DNA of 64,000 nucleotides from contig JAQGDQ010000023.1 in the NCBI GenBank assembly GCA_030141605.1, positions 310,001 through 374,000 on the forward strand, read 5' to 3'. The notes beneath the pieces were generated by a model. That model saw nothing but the letters and a program-made list of their open reading frames with translations, searched no databases and had not been told where the DNA came from. This DNA is from Tubiluchus corallicola (taxonomy: Eukaryota > Priapulida > Priapulimorpha > Priapulimorphida > Tubiluchidae). Within the stretch, counting starts at the first letter, position 1. Each line of letters begins with the position of its first letter. This document shows positions 23,878-37,228 of the stretch, piece after piece. The position numbers and the translations under genes were made by a program.

Positions 23878-26800
23878 GGATATAAGTTACTGCTTATCAA
23901 ATTCGCAGTACCAACAATTAGAAAATTCTTTCCAAGTTTTACCGAGGAATTTTTAACTCAGAAACATTGCGCTACATTTAACTGCGTAATCAGTGTGCAC
24001 GAAACAAGTAAAAATCAGACTAATTTCCGCGTTCTGTTAGGCGTAATTGGAAAAGTTGCGGGTGCTTCCCAATCTTCTGAGCGCTGGCCAAAGATTGATT
24101 AGACTCGCTACATAGCATTTTAACCAGGGTTATCAGTAGAAGGAGTTGTTTAGACAGGATACGGGGTAATGAAGCCAGTCAAACGACGTCGTTGCTGGTA
24201 AAAACGATTAGAACGTCTTAAAGTATCTGCAAATTTTTTTTACCATTTTGTGTCAGAGACATCTCGTTCAGGAATTTTTGCTGAATTCGACATAGGACAA
24301 AATAAAATCATTTTGATTGCGATTTTTGCAATTGCATGGCTGTCTTGTTGATTGTCTTTATTATACCGAAGTACTCATTTCCTTAGTAGGATAACTACCT
24401 CACCTAACTACATCAATAATTATGCGACGACATGTAATTAGTTTTAGAGCTTGTAATAATTACAAAATTGACGGCTCCAGTAACAGCGCCCGTCATGAAT
24501 TACAGCATCATCACAATGAATATACTTTTTAAAGATATAAGTTTGAAAGATAAATAAAAATTCATAATAAAAGAATAAAGGTACTCGACCCAGTCCACTA
24601 CGTTATTCTAATTGCAGCACTAGATGATATTAAAGGGTTGAACGAGCTGCAGATCAAAAGGTCGGCGACTTTCAGTTTTGACAAAGCACATGATCGCACA
24701 AAGCAGATGCGTTCAGTTTAATAAAGTAAAATGTTAGCCAGGAAAAACTGCGGAACGAATCAACATTTACAGTATTGTCACAGTTTCTCGTATCATTAGC
24801 GGTCTGTTGTTTTAAAACGATTCCCTGGGGAAACTCGTTACGCTCGCTGGAGAAACACAGTTGCTGGTTTGAAGCCCAAAGAGTCATGCAAAAAAATAGA
24901 AAAGGTATGCGTGCAATGACTAATTTGCCACATTACATAAGAAAGGCAATATTACAACCGCTTTCTGTAATTAAATCTGAATTAAAAGGACGAAAGAATT
25001 TCGGTTTTCTCGAACTGTTAGAGTACAGAGTGGTCGGAAACAGCAACACGCTGGAATGACTGGACATAACTTAGCATGACATTGAACTTGATAGTTCCAA
25101 ACACCTTAGCTGGTGTGCGTGTGTATTAAGATTCTTTTAAGAATAAACAAAAATAAAGTATAAAATACATTAGTCGGCGAATAATAAGTGCTCTTGCAGA
25201 CCATTAACCCATTATTACTATTTATTATTTATTAGCAAAGAAACACATATACAGATGTTGCTCTTGTATTTGCAAGAGTTGTTTGAAATAAGTGTACACT
25301 TACGTATCAAGTGCTTTCCTTTTTCCATTAAAAAACAAACAAAACCGTTTTAACGACAAATAATGCAAAATATTTTTATTCGATGAGTGCCGGAAAACGC
25401 CATCAATACAGTTCTATTTCTGTATGAGTTAGCCAGTTAGGAACCTAACTGATGGGCAATGGACATATTATGGACAAGACGTATTAGACTCTTGAAGCTA
25501 AAGGGTGAAACCTATAGTTTAGTCAATAACAGAAGTTATAAATTTTATTATGAGTGTCGTCGTGCAAATAATTGACGCTAATGTTAACTGATTCACTGAA
25601 ACCATTCAAAAAGAGAAATCTATAAAGAGCAAAGCAATTTTGGACCTGGTACACAGTAAACAAACTTCCAAATATGCAATGTTCCTTCATATTGAATGGA
25701 AATAATTTTCCAAACACAGAACACAGTTTAGCGATCTATTTCATGTACATCCGTGTAGTTTGAAGCAATATTTGTTATATAATTTAGGCATGGCTTCCTA
25801 TTAAATCATACATTAAAGTACAATAAACCAACAGCATAAGCTAAGCGCAATTGACGTATCAGGAAATTCATGTCAAGTTTGGCTGACCGTTCTCCGCTTT
25901 ATTTGACCACTTTTTGATACTATTTTATGGAAAGCGGCCGCTGAAGGCACATGAACCACGCAGAGAGAACAAACTACCATCTGGTTTACTATTGTGTGCC
26001 CAAAAAGAAAAATCCCTGAACGGATAAAACTCATTAAGGGAGCTGTTAGCAGTTACCACCAAAATCAGTAGTATCTTGTCACGCGCTGTCATCGTCGACA
26101 CAAATGGTTTTACTAAATCAGAGAAATACTGATTTAGTTAAGAACTGCAAGGCTTAAAAGCTGGAGAAACTAAATAAACGCCAATCAGTCAAAAATTGTC
26201 TCGTTTCTCATACTGTAGCAGAGTTTTTCTGTTGTGTAATAACCAAAAGCAGCAAAGCATACACATTTCAAATACTCGTTCCAAGCTCGCCTAAGAATAG
26301 CTGATGCCAAAAGCAGCCAGCTATATATAAATGAATGAAATGATACATACTGTACAACCAGTTTGTTATTGCTTTGCGCCTCTATTGACAGAGGGAAGTC
26401 TCTAAAATTTTAGTTAAACAATGAAGGATTGTCGAAGTGGCTTGACCCTGCAGACTACAGCACTCGCGAGCGATGTGGCTTCTTTGATGAATATTTATAA
26501 CAGTAAGCGGACGAAGTAGCATTTTTTCGGACACAAAAGCTTATAGCTCACGCTCTGGGCAAATTATTGAGCAGCTCTGTCTATTGATTCAATATATACA
26601 GCCTGTCTAGAGCTGATAACAGAGCCCTGCATGTCCTATATGTATGAGTCAATCAATGGATGAATTCACTGCATCGCCTACTACTCTATATTAAGCGGCG
26701 CATGCTTATTGATACAGCCTCACAATTTAATAAAACTTCGCGTTCCCGTTGACCATCGGGCCACTGGACACTGGTCACTCAACTAGAAGGACAATGCACG

Positions 26801-28499
26801 ATGACACTAATCAACAGCACCCGTTAACTAATAACAAATAGACGGAACGAGTGGACTTCCTGATTGACTGATACACTAACACGTAATCATTTAGGTTAAT
26901 TGGATGCAACACTTATTACAGTATGCAAATCAGCTGCTAAATTAATGAGTGTAGATGATGCATGCAGAACAGGTTTGCACAATTGAAAGCTAGGAAAGAG
27001 TTCAAAGAGGCTCTTAAACTGAAAAGGACTTGAATAACTTACAAATTTAACGCAATCCAATAACCAATGGTACCACACACATCACGAAATAGGAAGTCTT
27101 TTAATTAAAGTGGCATAATTAATGAACGACGCCATGCTAATAATAAAATACTAATATTTAATTATATAAGTTAAAACACAAAGTAATTTGTCATTCAAAG
27201 TATAAAGCTACTTAAACTTAATTTGCAACAAGCTGCTTAAACTTGCTCTGTAAAATTCTTGAGAAAATTTTAATAAACAGTCAGTTTTGAATTGGAGTAT
27301 GTACTAAGTATGTTTAAATATTTCTAAACATTAAACTAAAGATTAAATATGTTTTATCAACCAAAAAAACTGAAGAAACCGCCCGTCAAAAAGAAGGACA
27401 GACATGTTTTTACCTATACACAACTACTGCATAATACATTAGATCAAAATGGATACATATGCAATGTGCTTAAAATAGTTCAGAAAATTCAAGTGCCCTT
27501 AAGAACACAAATAAGTGCAAATCAAATAATGCTACATAAAGAAGATTACTTCAGTATATGCTATAAAGGAAAGTACATATGCAGCAAAGTACAATTTTAC
27601 TATACAAACGTTAATAAGTGTATTTTCCGATGGTGAATGAACGGTGGAATATTTGGATGCAGTTTGCCATACATCCCACAGTTTGACCATTCATTTCTAC
27701 TGGCTTCTCAGCACAGACAAGACGTCGTCGTAAAGAAACCTGGTGTTTCCCACGCTCTCTGAGTAAACATTGGAAAGCATAAATCACAAATTTTCTCGCG
27801 TAAAAACTTTGTCGGCACGTTCAGGCATGTGGTGACTATGTGTGAGCTAATGAAATTGGTTTTGGAGCGCGATTATATCCTCTAGCCCCTTACGTTGAAG
27901 TTAGAATTTTCCGATACTATAAAAACATACGATGTTTCACTCGCATTATTTAGTCTTTCAATTAGACTAACAGCGATTTCATAAGTCATCAGTGTTGTTG
28001 GATGTTTGACACTTTTAGCCTAGTAGGAATACCGATTTGTGGGAATTAATTGCAACACTATGATTTTTCTTTTTTCTTTTTGTTGCATGTTAAGTAAAGT
28101 ATTTCAGATCAATTTCTCCAATAAACTGGCCTATGGGAAATTTTTTTAGGGCCGGCCGAACTTTAGGCTCGGGTCAGTACTTGAAAATGAGGAAGTAAGT
28201 AACGTAATTTGGGAATTGGTTTATTTGTATTGTTTGTGTTGGAATAGATACTTGAGCCCCAAGTCTAGAAAGTCGCAGAAACCAGTAACTTGAAAGTACA
28301 GTATGGCTTCTCATACATTTATACATGTCTTGAACAAAGTTTTAGAAAGGTGCAGGAACTACATAGTCACTGTGAATCGAGACACCTTAACCTAATGGTC
28401 CTGCAGCCTGCCGATATAATAAGACCTGGTTAAACGTAAGAACTTACTAGTCATTCATTCAAACATATAGAGCTTGGACAGATGTCAGTACATGGCAAG
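23878..28499. other. No gene seen
   Basis: Gene-poor DNA. Open frames here (for example 27349-27636) have no recognisable domains or splice context. Confidence 0.4.
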
Positions 28500-28882
28500 T
28501 AGGGTCGAGTTATCCTATAGGCTAGCGTAGGCTGCGGCCTAAGGCGTCTCAAGCTTTGATAATACATTTAATAAAAAAATCTGTCTTTGCACTACGGTTG
28601 TGTTGAAATATGTGCTAATTTGCTTTGCAATGAATTGTAAAATAGTAGTATTTCTTAAAGAATATTTTTATTGATAAATAAGAGTTTACTGTTAAACTAA
28701 AATAGCTATTCTAGATTAGTTTAAAAATCTTCAATAAATTTCCTTCAAGCTATTGCTGAAATATATCGCGAGTAAAAAATACTCAAGACGGGTGCGGGCA
28801 AGTCAGAGGGTGGCTCCATCTGAGGGGACCGCCATAATTTCATTAGCTTAGGTGCCCCCCAAAAGATCGTAACCCGGCCCTG
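28500..28882 (-). mobile_element. hAT-type MITE, family A, copy 2 (inverted)
   Basis: Read on the minus strand it begins CAGGGCCGGGTTACGATCTT and continues TTTGGGGGGC..CTAA, then GCTAATGAAATTATGG, matching copy 1. Its other end (TAGGGTCGAGTTATCCTATA then GGCT..GTAGGCTGC) matches the opposite end of copy 1. Flanking octamers no longer match well, so the insertion is older. Confidence 0.8.
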
Positions 28883-31139
28883 ATGATATCGGCTATATAA
28901 AGCCAAGTTTGCTGCATGGAACATAACGCAACATTTTTATGAAATATTACAGTCTACCGTACCAAGGCGCTTCAACTAACCTATGCTCTGACTACACACT
29001 TAATCGATTTGTAAATTAAACGGATTTGATTCAGCAACTATGATTAGAGAATTCCATTTAGGAGGCAGGTTAAAGTCATTGGCTGAAATTCGTTAAGGCT
29101 AGTTGATGACGATAGTGACGACTGTTGTTATTAGGCACTCCAGACGCTATCAGACTTATGCAGCAGTGAACACAAGGCTAAAAATACCCATTTGCAATCA
29201 GCCATGGTTCGTGTGTAATGCAATTAGGTCTAATTGTGAACCAAGAACAGTCTTGTTACATTTTACGGCTTGGCTTGGCGAGTTTTAGAGCTTGCTTGTT
29301 ACGCCAATAAAACATTTCTTCCCAGCCTGTCAACAAGAATTCTGCTCACTCCTTGCTAGAGTGTTCCACGTGAATAACACAGCAGCAAAGCAAAACAATT
29401 AGTTTGAGGGAAGTCACCGGGGATTTATTGGTTAGTGGGAAAGAGGCAGCCAACCCATTTGTCATCAATCTACGCAGCATCTCAAATTGAGACGTGTCAT
29501 CGCGTGAAGCCATATTCATAATGGCATTCAAGTGACGTAACATGCACAGTTGCTCAATCAGTCACAGTGTCTGCTGAAGCCCAGTGCTCAAAGATCGCTA
29601 CAAATCAATAATAACCATGCTTCCCCAAAATAAAATAAAGATCAAGTAATAAAGAAATGATTTTTTACTAATACTTCTAAGACTTGTTACTAAAATTTTT
29701 TGTGGTTCAGTAAAATTTCAACGCGATTGTACTATTGACGACAATCTGCTTTATGGCTTTTGCAGACTCGACTCGCACCTTTTACTTTCTCGCAACTTTA
29801 ATTGCTTTCGTCCAAATAGTAATAGAAGTAGTAATGATAGCGGTAGTAGTAGTGATAATGGTGATAATGATGGTGGTAGTGGTGATAGCAGTAGTAGCAG
29901 CCGTGGCATCGGCAACGGCGACAACAGCAGCAATTTACACATCACACAAATATTTTCGATAAATAAGCTATCTACAATCATTACTCAGCCTCATAATATG
30001 CAAACAAAGCGTTACAACAAACAAACAATGTTGACAATTAACTAACTGTATCACCGTGAATGTCCATTGTTTTTGTACAAATATTATAATGGCTTCTTCC
30101 CCCTACATTTGTCAATTATTTAACTCCGTTCAACAAATCCATAACTGTTTTACTGGTAGAACTATTGGTAACTTTTATCCTCCTGCCATACACGCTAGTT
30201 ACAGCTACCGAAATCCTTGATATACTGCTATCCAACAATGGGCTGAAATTTCTCCTTGGGCAAAAGGATTTCAGTTCCACTATTTTAAAAAGTACGTATT
30301 TTATTTGTTACTAACTTGTTACCTAACTTGCTAATTGACATTTTAAGTACTCCTGATTTCATTTGTTTGCATTGCTACCATTAAGTGTTTTTATAACTGA
30401 ATACTGCTTTAATCGTAAGACATTTTGTATGTATTTCTCTGTCTGCACCATGCATTTGGGCAGTCTCTGGGTGAGTTTCGAAAGCTCACGTTCATGCTCG
30501 TATTTGCCAACACACATTAAATTCAGTACACCATACATTTATCTAATCCAAAAAACCTACAAAGAATCACAATCACAAAAAACCGCAAACATCTACGCCT
30601 TCCAGATAAAGGTAACATTTTCCAGTAAATCTGCGCATTTGTTCAGCCCTGTTCGATTTTGGTTCCGTCCTCAGCCACGTTAATTTACGCTCCGCCATTC
30701 GTACACTTGCCAGCACTCTCTTAATACGTTATCCCTCCTGTTTTAAACACTACTTGGGTATGCCCTTCATAAAAACCCTGTGCTTGCCCCTTCATGCGTA
30801 GCAATTTCTGCATGTTAATGCTTCTATTGTGAGGCAATGTAAGGCAGGAGGCTAATGGCAAACTCAGTACACACTGCTGCCAGTATTCATTAGAACCACC
30901 CGCCTTGCAGATCATCAGAGACCCTTTCAAGAGTAACACGTGACCTGACTGGCTTCATTTAACTCTTGGACGTCGGTTGCGTGGACAATTTCATGTCCCA
31001 ACTAAATAAAAAAATAGGCTGATTAAATAAATCTGAGATGACCTCCTTGGCTATTCACCTCTTTGGCTCCAAAAACCAGCTTTTCGTCTCTTGAGTTTTA
31101 TCATTTATGCAGTACATTCGTGGAAAATAGCAAGTGCAA
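28883..31139. other. No gene seen
   Basis: Only a degenerate GTA/GTG-type repeat (29817-29937) stands out. Confidence 0.4.
29817..29937. repeat. Degenerate GTA/GTG/GAT trinucleotide repeat
   Basis: Imperfect trinucleotide tract that generates Val-rich and Leu-rich reading frames on the two strands. Confidence 0.75.
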
Positions 31140-31159
31140 AAGCGAGACATGAGTTTAAC

Positions 31160-31215
31160 TACAGAAATAGTAAAATCCAAGGCTCTTGGTTCAAAACCTG
31201 CTGGCTCGTAACTTT
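31160..31215 (+). other. tRNA-derived (SINE head) fragment
   Basis: GGTTCAAAACC resembles the pol III B box, and on the minus strand it translates to AGFEPRALD, the usual signature of tRNA-type SINE heads. The A-box half is not convincing. Confidence 0.35.
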
Positions 31216-31364
31216 TTTCGGTAACTGTGTTTCTAAAGTAACTTATCAAGTCGGATAAAATTCTGTAAGTAGAAGCGGTTTAAACTTGTCTCGCCAGAGT
31301 ACCTCAACTCTTGAAATAAATATTTAACCAAGCCGCTAACGTATATGTAAGTGCTTATCAGCAC

Positions 31365-31595
31365 AGAATTTTGGATAGTTAGAGACGCCCTCAACAGTAT
31401 CTTATTTTTCTCGGCCTATTCGATACTACGGCAGGTTATACCAAAGACTTTAAAAATGGTACCTGCTGTTGCCCTGCCTGGCGCGTGCTATTTTGGGTAT
31501 CTCTATTATGTCGTTGTAGTTCGTTATTTACATTCAGCGACAAAGGCCTCAAAGCTTGTGTTCTCTGTTGAATTTAATGCCGACATTAAATAACG

Positions 31596-31627
<32 letters not shown>

Positions 31628-31662
31628 ATTATTATTATTATTATTATTATTGTTATTATTAT
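31365..31662 (+). mobile_element. SINE copy 2
   Basis: A B-box-like TATTCGATACT (about 31418-31428) is followed by the shared core TATACCAAAGACTTTAAAAA, then TGGTACC, CCTGCCTGGCGCGTGCTATT, and a distal body shared with the 3.8 kb copy (AGCTTGTGTTCTCTGTTGAA). It ends in (ATC)n then (ATT)n. Confidence 0.7.
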
Positions 31663-31669
31663 TGCTGCA

Positions 31670-33563
31670 TATATTCTTAACAGTGATCTCAATCTCACGA
31701 TTAGGATTTCATATAGCTATCATATTTCTATTTCATAACGAAATTTCTGCATTTTCTCTTAGCACTTTACTCTGTTTTAGTGGTTTGTGGTGCTCTGTTA
31801 AACTTCAACTACCTGCACCGACTGTAGTAAAAAAGTAGAGATCACCATGTTACAGTTTAACCATAAATGTGTTTTAGAGATGACGAACAGCTTTTAAAGC
31901 AGGTTAGTCCTTTTCTGAAAAAAAAGTAAAGCGCTTAATAATTACTCCAAGTTTTCTGAATGTGTACGCACTCATGGTACAAAGATTCTAATTATATTAT
32001 GTTTAATTCTTAAAACAATCATATTTCGCATAGCATAATGGTATAGTATCGTATACTATATATCGATCTAAGTACGAATCATTTTATACTAAGCAGCATG
32101 GTGAAAACGTTCAACTTCTACCATAAAAACGGTTTATGCAAAGCCAAAGCGCGTAAAGTGAAATAATGAAGATGAATGGACCACTGCGCATCGAACAGAT
32201 TATGGCCGAATCCAGGAGAAAGGTGCAGTCTCAGGAGCGAAGCAACGTCATGTTACTTCCGGCTCCGGATGCACTCAATCTCAGAGTCACAGACAGACAA
32301 AGTTAACGCTTAGGAAAATGGTCGCCATCCTTGACATACTCCTATTTGCAGCGTTTTTTCTTCCAACTGACAAAATTTAGCGTGGAAGCTACCACGATGA
32401 TCAAGCATATATTACGGCCATAAAACTTAGGTAAATCTTTCCTGTGCAATGGGAAAGACTTGAAGATGAAAGGGATGACTCATCGCGGGATTTACGCATA
32501 ATCCAGCTTGACAGACGACCGGGACAAACCATTCCAGACTAGGAATTCATTGTTGAAAAGCACAAGCTCAAATAAGAAAATACAAGTTATATAACAGCTT
32601 TAAAGTACAAAAAAGCACAAATGTAAAACAACGCTAACAAAACTTTTACAATTTCCTGTCTACTGATCTTTGTGGGTTGCTCGCTTGCGATGTAAATCTA
32701 TAAACGGATCTTCTTCGCCGTTAAGCCAGTTTTGTTCTCATTGTTCGTGTAATACAGAACTCCGCCATTTACTCGTTGTAACCAAACAATGCGTATTCTA
32801 AATTTTCGCAAATATTTGGTTCTACAGCAACGGTAAAATGACGCTCTAAATAACATCCTGATAAAGAAGGTCGCATCTGTTAACAGATAACCCATCACCA
32901 TCATTTCGGAAGGTGTAAAAAACAAAGACCTTGTAGAAAGTTTGTGCAGTTTTGATCATCAGTGGATGGATTTATTAGCTTTTGTCATTTCACTCAGTTT
33001 CAACATCATTGTGCAAAATATTTTTATTCTTGCTGTTGCTTTCTAATGTGCGTAGTGTCATGTGGCGTAGGATGCTTTTTATAAACTTTTTATAAACTAA
33101 TACGATATACGGTTCAAAGCAGTTAATGAAGTTCCAGACGACATGTACAGACTGTTGGGCACAAGAAACGAGATAAGTGATTAAGAAGTTACAGTTGTAA
33201 TTCATTTCTCATAGTTGTCATAATGATCAGCATAAACATTGTAAAGATCTAAAAAGATTTTTTTTCTGTGTAAGAGCCAACCAAGAAAATATTGGTGTAA
33301 AATGGGTGAACTTTTTCAAGTTATTGCTGTACCAAACCTTCTCAGAATAATTTTCAACAACTTGTGTAACTTCATTGTGGTCTATTCCCGGAAAACCTTT
33401 CAGGTTTGGAATTCTGCCTTTGTGTTGTGTAAAACAATAAAATAAAAGCTGCTCAGACCGAATGGTTTCCTTTTTGAGGATCCGGTTAAACAGCTTTGTA
33501 ATTTACAAATTACAGAACAAATATTCTTAGTTAGGTTAATCTTACATTAAAAGGAGTTACGTT
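31670..33563. other. No gene seen
   Basis: AT-rich, no recognisable feature. Confidence 0.4.
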
Positions 33564-33571
33564 GTCAGGGC

Positions 33572-33835
33572 TATGGATGTTAAACGATACAAATTTGGCG
33601 ATACAATAAGGATACGATACGATACTTTTTCCAACGATACGATAACGATAATCCACTTTTTAGACGATACGATACGATAAATTATTTCGAGCGATAAAAC
33701 CGACACTGAAGTTAGAAAATTTATGCAACAACAGAAAAAGTATCTCTAATAATTAAACTATTTATGTAACCATTCGTGACTACGCACGAAATTTTCTGCT
33801 TCGTTGTTATAATGTAGCATCTAAATAAGCAAGCT

Positions 33836-33866
<31 letters not shown>

Positions 33867-34272
33867 TACTACAATATAAAGATTTATCTATGCGAGCTGC
33901 ACAATTACACATGTCCGAAGACACCAAAAATACGGTACACTGTATTCGGCATCTGCGAGTCTGTATGATTCAGAATCAGAATAAAGATAACCACTAACGC
34001 AAAGCGAAAGTGCAACTGCATGCGTCTGACAAGCATACGTCTGACAAATTTAAATAATTCTTTTCATCCACTGTTTTGCTTAATTTCTGTAAGTAAATTG
34101 AAAAAAAGTGAAGCAATTTTATAAAATTAAGCGATAAGCAATGAACAAGCCAAAATTGATACGATAACGATATACCTAGAATAATATCGATACGATAACG
34201 ACAAAACAAATTTTTCGTATCGATACGATATTCAATAATTATCGATACGTATAGTTATCGTTAACATCCTTA
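33572..34272 (+). mobile_element. hAT-type MITE, family B, copy 1
   Basis: Ends TATGGATGTTA and TAACATCCTTA are inverted. The flanking octamers GTCAGGGC (33564-33571) and GTCGGGGC (34273-34280) match 7 of 8. Subterminal regions are packed with CGATACGATA motifs, a style common in hAT elements. An (AT)n run sits at 33839-33868. The body is homologous, inverted, to the element at 45236. It sits inside a unit of the 46-bp minisatellite that continues to its right. Confidence 0.85.
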
Positions 34273-34670
34273 GTCGGGGCAATGTTTGTCATCAGCTTTA
34301 AAGTTACAGGGGTTAGGCTGTTATAGCATTGTTGATCGTCAATTTGCCAAACATAAAGTTACAGGGGTATGCTATTAGAACATTGTTTGTCATCAACCTT
34401 AAAGTTACAGGGGTTACTCCGTTTCAGCATTGTTCATCATCAAAGTTAAAGTTATAGGGGTTATGCCTTGCAGCATTGTTCATCGTCAAAGTTAAAGTTA
34501 TAGGGGTTATGCCTTGCAGCATTGTTCATCATCAAAGTTGAAGTTATAGGGGTTACGCCTTGCAGCACTGTTCATCATCAAAGTTAGAGTTATAGGGGTT
34601 ATAGTGTCACAGCATTGTTCGTTGTCAATTTTAAAGTTATAGAAGTTATGCTGTCAGATCACTGTTTGTC
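34273..34670. repeat. Minisatellite, about 46-bp unit, 8-9 copies
   Basis: The unit is of the form AGTTATAGGGGTTATGCC, then TTGCAGCATTGTTCATCATC and AAAGTTAA. The period is 46 bases in the middle of the array (GTTATAGGGG at 34451 and 34497) and outer units are more diverged. Part of the first unit lies at about 33546-33571, left of the hAT insertion. Confidence 0.88.
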
Positions 34671-35867
34671 TCTTCAAGGAGAATGCAGTCAACGGAGTAC
34701 AACAGCTTCCGTATTTTAGCATAAAAATTAAGATTTTGTCTAAAAGTGCATAATTAAGAAATTTTAATTAACACCCATGCACACCCGTTTTTCAAACATT
34801 AGTCAGTAATGCCAAAAAGACTCAAATTAATTGGTATGACAAAAGAATCAATAATTATAGAAAGGTGGCCAAGTTAACCATAGTTTTACAGTAATGTAAG
34901 TTCAGGCCGAAAGCATGCAAACAAAAGTGCAATAAATTAAACCAAACATCTGCTGTGAGTTGAGAAAAACTTATGGTTATCGTATCTTTACATTCAAAAT
35001 TTACATGGACAAAAAATAAGCTTCAAATGCCGGAGTTATTGTTGAATTACATTGACATGTAATACAGCCTGAGATCAAAACAGCTAAAAGTACTATAAGA
35101 CACTCGGAACTGTCAAAACTGCCTTATATTTTATATTAGCATCTGAAATTTTTGCTATCGGCAATACCCGACGCCAGTGTACTAGCGGGGGTTTGAGTAA
35201 ATAAAACTTCTCGCTTTGCTATAATTAAAGCGACCACTACACTAGTGACATCAAACACTAGTCTCCATTACTTCCAAATGACCCCACTCACCCAACGATC
35301 ATTTGACGAACACATGAGTGACACCATAAACATTGCAAAGTGGGCTCACTTTCCTTCACGTGTTATTATGCACTTTTGATGACCAACAAAAATCGCCAAG
35401 TGGGACACTTGGGAGAGGACACCAGACACCCTGATGCAGATGTTTCTGTTGTGATAAACCTTGGCAACCCCGAATATGACGCTAGATAGGCAGATCTGTG
35501 TAACCAGTTAAAATCGGGGTGCAAAATACGACATCCTGTCCAAAAATGTGGAAATAAAGGGACCATATGTGAACTAATCGGTATTGTAACATGTGATTTT
35601 AATTGCTGAAATCCAGAGAAATGTGTGCTTGTTTTCTATAATCAAGCCTATATTTTATTTACATTAAAGACGACTTATCCCGTAAATTGTTAGTTTCAAT
35701 TTAAAATGCTTCTTATGCTAATCTTAGAAGTGTTTATTATGTAAATGTTTATTATAATATAGAGTTGTAATTTGTTGAAAGCACTCTAGTGTGAGCGACC
35801 TAACGTTGGAAAAGCTGAATTCGGTTGGCCACCAATGGGATAAACTTTGGACTGTCTTGCACACTGG
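34671..35867. other. No gene seen
   Basis: No recognisable coding or repeats. Confidence 0.4.
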
Positions 35868-35941
35868 GATGCAGTAATCTAGTGGTCTAAGGTAGATGTT
35901 TTTTAAGCAGAAGGCACCCGGTTCAAATCCAGGCTGTATCC
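35868..35941 (+). tRNA. tRNA-Lys(TTT)-like sequence, pseudogene or SINE head
   Basis: A cloverleaf can be drawn. Acceptor GATGCAG (35868-35874) pairs with CTGTATC (35934-35940). The D stem is ATCT/AGGT around AGTGGTCTA. The anticodon loop TTTTTAA gives anticodon TTT, with T33 and A37. The T arm is CCCGG-TTCAAAT-CCAGG. A and B boxes are recognisable (TAATCTAGTGG, GGTTCAAATCC). The anticodon stem has only three of five pairs and the T stem one mismatch, so it is probably not functional. CA follows the C at the discriminator position, then a T5 run. Confidence 0.45.
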
Positions 35942-35944
35942 CAA

Positions 35945-36951
35945 CTTTTTCACATTTCCCCCTTTCCATTTTGGTAATCAACATTTAATTAATTGTGGGT
36001 TTGTACCATCATTAGTAATAGTCTTGACATTAAGATTATAATAGTTAGTTAGTTAGGTTATTTATAAGTTTATGACTACATTTTGCTTCATAATTATATT
36101 AACTTTTGCTAATACTTTATGCACATTTCAGCTTTAAACTATGTAACGAAAAATTGAGCTAACCATGCATTGATTAAAAAGAGAACTTCTGAAGTTATTT
36201 AACAGTAGATCATAGTGCCTGCCGCTGCATGTATCACACCAGTCTGCTAGCACTACCTGTCCCTGCGTGGGAGTTGATTTAAAGGTCACTGGAGCGTGCA
36301 GCACCGTTACCTGGATACCAATGTAAAACAAAAATAGCCGCGCCAGGAGACAGACAGGTACTCAGGTAACGACATATATTTCATCAAAATTTTGTTTTTA
36401 TTGGCGTAATAACACAATTACAGAAAAGATAAGTAATTTATTTATTTAACTTGACAATTAAACAGCACAATGAATATACAAGCAGTATCAGTAAACGAAA
36501 ATTACCTGGAAGGGGAATGTACAGGAAAGTAGTTTTGCGCAAAAACCAAACGCTTGGCAATAATTCACATAATTGTGGTAAGGCTGAAAACTGTATTGAT
36601 TACAAATTAAATTTTAGTACTGTAGATCTACTCTAGACCAAAGGACGGTATCTACTGACGAATTTAATAGAAATATATTACTGTACATGATTGTATATTT
36701 AACAACAAATGCAAGTAAACACTTAAAAAACTGTCAGCTGCAACACTAGTATAATAATTTACAATGTAGAATACAAAAACGAATTGCCCTAATAGTTTTA
36801 AGAATGACAGACGGGTCTTAAAAAACACCAGTCTCAGTTACTCAGCTTACTGATCATTCATAAAAATAGCAGTAGCATCACTGGCAGGCACTGTCGATGC
36901 AAGGAAAATTCGAAAGACAAACAAACTCAGAAAACTGACGTACCTTTTAAA
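35945..36951. other. Upstream region of the RING gene
   Basis: No gene seen. It should contain the promoter and 5' UTR of the RING gene, but no distinct motif stands out. Confidence 0.35.
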
Positions 36952-37228
36952 ATGCAGAATATTCTAAGGAGAACCAAGCATAGAAACCCATACACAGCCA
37001 TCATCTTCTTGTTTATGTTTGGCTTTGCTTACTGTACTTTTTCAAATAGTTTACAAAATTGCCGTAGATGTCACCACATCCCAGTAGGCTGTAAAACAAA
37101 AGAACAGCTACTGAATCAATCAGCTGACTTGTTGTCAGTGGTTGACGGACTTGATGTTCACGATGAAGTGAAATTGGTTTCAATGATTTCAATCACATTA
37201 TTTGCATGTAGACTGCTTCTCGAAGCAG
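36952..37228 (+). CDS. RING gene exon 1
   Basis: 277 bases from ATG, ending in phase 1 before GTTAGA. It encodes a basic start (MQNILRRTKHRNPY), a membrane segment, a Cys-rich loop (CRRCHHIPVGC) and a second hydrophobic segment. The joint G+CT makes Ala with exon 2. The link to exon 2 over a 5.2-kb intron rests on phase and hydrophobic continuity. Confidence 0.6.

Noticed and set aside
27349-27636. 95-codon Lys-rich open frame
   Set aside because: Composition is that of AT-rich noncoding DNA; no domain or neighbours.
34273-34670. CRISPR-like array of regular repeats
   Set aside because: Units are contiguous diverging 46-mers without unique spacers, in animal DNA: a minisatellite.
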